From: Tetragonia tetragonoides
Taxonomy: Eukaryota > Streptophyta > Magnoliopsida > Caryophyllales > Aizoaceae
Length of the DNA stretch: 64,000 bases
Reading direction: 5' to 3'
Assembly: GCA_038025085.1 (NCBI GenBank)
Contig: CM076145.1
Span: forward strand, 12,063,000-12,126,999
Shown here: positions 62,629 through 64,000 of the stretch, one piece after another
How positions within the stretch are numbered: the stretch's first letter is position 1
Layout: each line of letters starts with the position of its first letter
Program-made: the position numbers and the translations under genes
The notes under the pieces: generated by a model
The model's database searches: none
What the model was told of the DNA's origin: nothing
What the model saw: only the letters and a program-made list of their open reading frames with translations

Positions 62629-63000
62629 GGGTCGGGTAGAGGGAACTGAATCTCTTTCACCCTAGTCATATGAGGTTTTAAAACGCGTAAATGCATTCAA
62701 AACGCGTAATCACAAAAGAACTCAATCTCTTTCACCCTAGTCGTAAAGAACCCAGATGCTTTGTTTGCATTCATTTAAGTGAGAAACTACACCAAGGATG
62801 TTTACAAGTACAAACAAGCTTCAACTCAAGCTTTTGAATGCATTTACGCGTTTTGATAGTTCTTACGACTATGGTAAAAGAAATTGAGTTCTTTTGTGTT
62901 GTATATTGAGAGAAAGCACCCAGATGCTTTGTTTGCATTCATTTGAGTGAGAAACTGAGATAGAACTCAAATGAGGCTACAGGGCTCTTACTAACTAGAT
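62629..63000. repeat. Rapid orientation switches with small unique pieces
   Basis: Within 370 bp the order is a unique piece (ACGGGTCGGGTAGAGGG, about 62629-62650), plus satellite to 62749, minus satellite to 62958, then a second unique piece (ATGAGGCTACAGGGCTC). This is the most fragmented part of the window. Confidence 0.75.
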
Positions 63001-63144
63001 CTCTTTCACCCTAGTCGTAAGAGCTGTCAAAACGCGTAAATGCATTCAAAACGGGTAAATGCATTCAAAAGCTTAAGCTGAAGCTTGTTTGTACTTGTAA
63101 ACATCCTTGGTGTAGTTTCTCACTCAAATGAATGCATACAAAGC
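63001..63144 (+). repeat. Plus-strand satellite with 19-bp duplication
   Basis: Nearly one monomer, including AAAACGCGTAAATGCATTC followed by the near copy AAAACGGGTAAATGCATTC. Confidence 0.82.
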
Positions 63145-63182
63145 AACCAAAAGCTTTGTTTGCATTCATTTGAATGAGAAAC
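63115..63182. repeat. Head-to-head palindromic junction, copy 2
   Basis: Same arms and same spacer AACCAAAA as at 45976-46043, with GCATACAAAGC on the left and GCTTTGTTTGC on the right. One arm has an added change (GAATGAGAAAC). Confidence 0.88.
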
Positions 63183-64000
63183 TTAACCAAGGTCGTTTAC
63201 AAGTACAAACAAGCTTCAACTCAAGCTTTTGAATGTATTTACGCGTTTTAACAGCTCTTACGATTAGGGTGAAAGAGATTGAGGTCTTTTGTGTTGTATA
63301 TTAAGAGAAAGCACCCAAATGCTTTGTTTGTATTCATTTGAGCGAGAAACTACACCAAGGATGTTTACAAGTACAAACAAGCTTTAACTCCACCTTTTGA
63401 ATGCATTTACGCGTTTTAACAGCTCTTACATCTAGGGTTTGGGTGCATTTCCGCGTTTTGAATGCATATACGCGTTTTAAACAGTTTGGGTGTTTACAAG
63501 TACTTGTGTTGTATTTTCACAGAAAGCACCCAAAAGCATTATTTGGATTCATTGGAGTGTGAAACTACACCTACGATGTTTACAAGTACAAACAAGCTTC
63601 AACTCAAGCTTTTGAATGCATTTACGCGTTTTAACAGCTCTTACGATTAGGGTGAAAGAGATTGAGGTCTATTGTGTTGTATATTAAGAGAAAGCACCCA
63701 AATGCTTTGTTTGTATTCATTTGAGGGAGAAACTACACCAAGGATATTTACAAGTACAAACAAGTTTCAACTCAAGCTTTTGAATGCATTCACGCGTTTT
63801 AACAGCTCTTACGACTAGGCGAAAAGAGATTGAGTTCTTTTGTGTTGTATATTAAGAAAAAGCACCCAAATGCTTTGTTTGCATTCATTTGAGTGTGAAA
63901 CTACCCCAAGGACGTTTACAACTACAAACAAGCTTGAACTCAAGCTTTTGAATGCATTTAAGCGTTTTAAAAGCTCATACGACAAGGGTGAAAGAGATTG
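63153..64000 (-). repeat. Inverted satellite block running off the window end
   Basis: Reverse-complement monomers, with a scrambled patch at about 63437-63510 (GGGTTTGGGTGCATTTCCGC, then GTTTACAAGTACTTGTG). It continues past the right edge. Confidence 0.87.

Larger units (their letters stand above)
1..64000. repeat. 168-bp satellite DNA array (whole window)
   Basis: One monomer family fills nearly the whole window. Counting from one CCCTAG landmark to the next gives 168 bp, and a hand count of a typical monomer gives 61 G+C of 168 (36%). Each monomer carries the MluI-containing motif AAAACGCGTAAATGCATTC, two HindIII sites, a short dyad AATGC-AAACAAA-GCATT and the motif ACAACACAAAAGAAC. The plus orientation is defined here as the one reading TTGTACTTGTAAACATCC. 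Monomers of 150-180 bp in megabase arrays are typical of centromeric satellites of many plants, so a centromeric or pericentromeric site is inferred, not shown. The family name and species are not recognised. Confidence 0.97.

Noticed and set aside
1..64000. Possible telomere-like motif (CACCCTAG, TTAGGGTG) in each monomer
   Set aside because: Only one telomere-like heptamer occurs per 168 bp and it is not tandem, so there is no interstitial telomere array.
1..64000. CRISPR-like regular repeats
   Set aside because: The repeats are contiguous 168-bp monomers without unique spacers, and the retroelement and sequence style are eukaryotic.

Overview
The window is almost entirely tandem satellite DNA with no intact protein-coding gene. 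I place it in a centromeric or pericentromeric satellite block of a plant. The basic unit is a 168-bp monomer of about 36% G+C, roughly one nucleosome repeat long. Typical landmarks in order are the CCCTAGTCGTAAGAG end, AAAACGCGTAAATGCATTC, two HindIII sites (AAGCTT) 12 bp apart start to start, TTGTACTTGTAAACATCC, TTGGTGTAGTTTCTCACTC, AATGCAAACAAAGCATT and ACAACACAAAAGAACTCAAT. The plant assignment rests on a Ty1-copia polyprotein fragment of plant type at 43889-44190 and on the satellite layout. I do not recognise the satellite or the species.

Layout. 1-14160 holds irregular, diverged monomers with several segmental copies (1-1132 equals 4826-5957; 3895-4450 equals 5936-6491; a 504-bp trimer repeat at 1118-2125). 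It also has inverted stretches at 6822-7291, 11326-11671 and 11876-13668, the last carrying a 432-bp non-satellite segment. 14161-32294 is a highly homogeneous higher-order repeat (HOR): twelve copies of a nine-monomer unit, eleven of exactly 1512 bp and the first of 1502 bp. Linked variants show that copies 1-6 alternate between two types, which is a 3024-bp super-repeat. 30783-41495 is a compound layer in which one 1512-bp HOR copy is joined to further monomers and a partly non-satellite 250-273 bp block; this compound unit occurs three times. 41496-48660 is mixed-orientation satellite with the copia fragment. 48660-56700 is a 4004-bp tandem duplication carrying two more copies of the 432-bp segment and two 44-bp-arm palindromes. 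56700-64000 is diverged satellite that switches strand many times and contains a short unexplained insert at 60984-61112.

There is no operon or pathway here. What can be read is how the array evolved: local duplication of one or two HOR units, capture of an HOR copy into a larger repeat, repeated strand switches with palindromic junctions, and CG to TG or CA decay at the few CpG sites. The many small open frames of 60-105 codons arise because 168 is divisible by three, so a stop-free frame carries through neighbouring monomers. I do not regard them as genes. I saw no rRNA or tRNA gene, CRISPR array, bacterial feature or telomere array.
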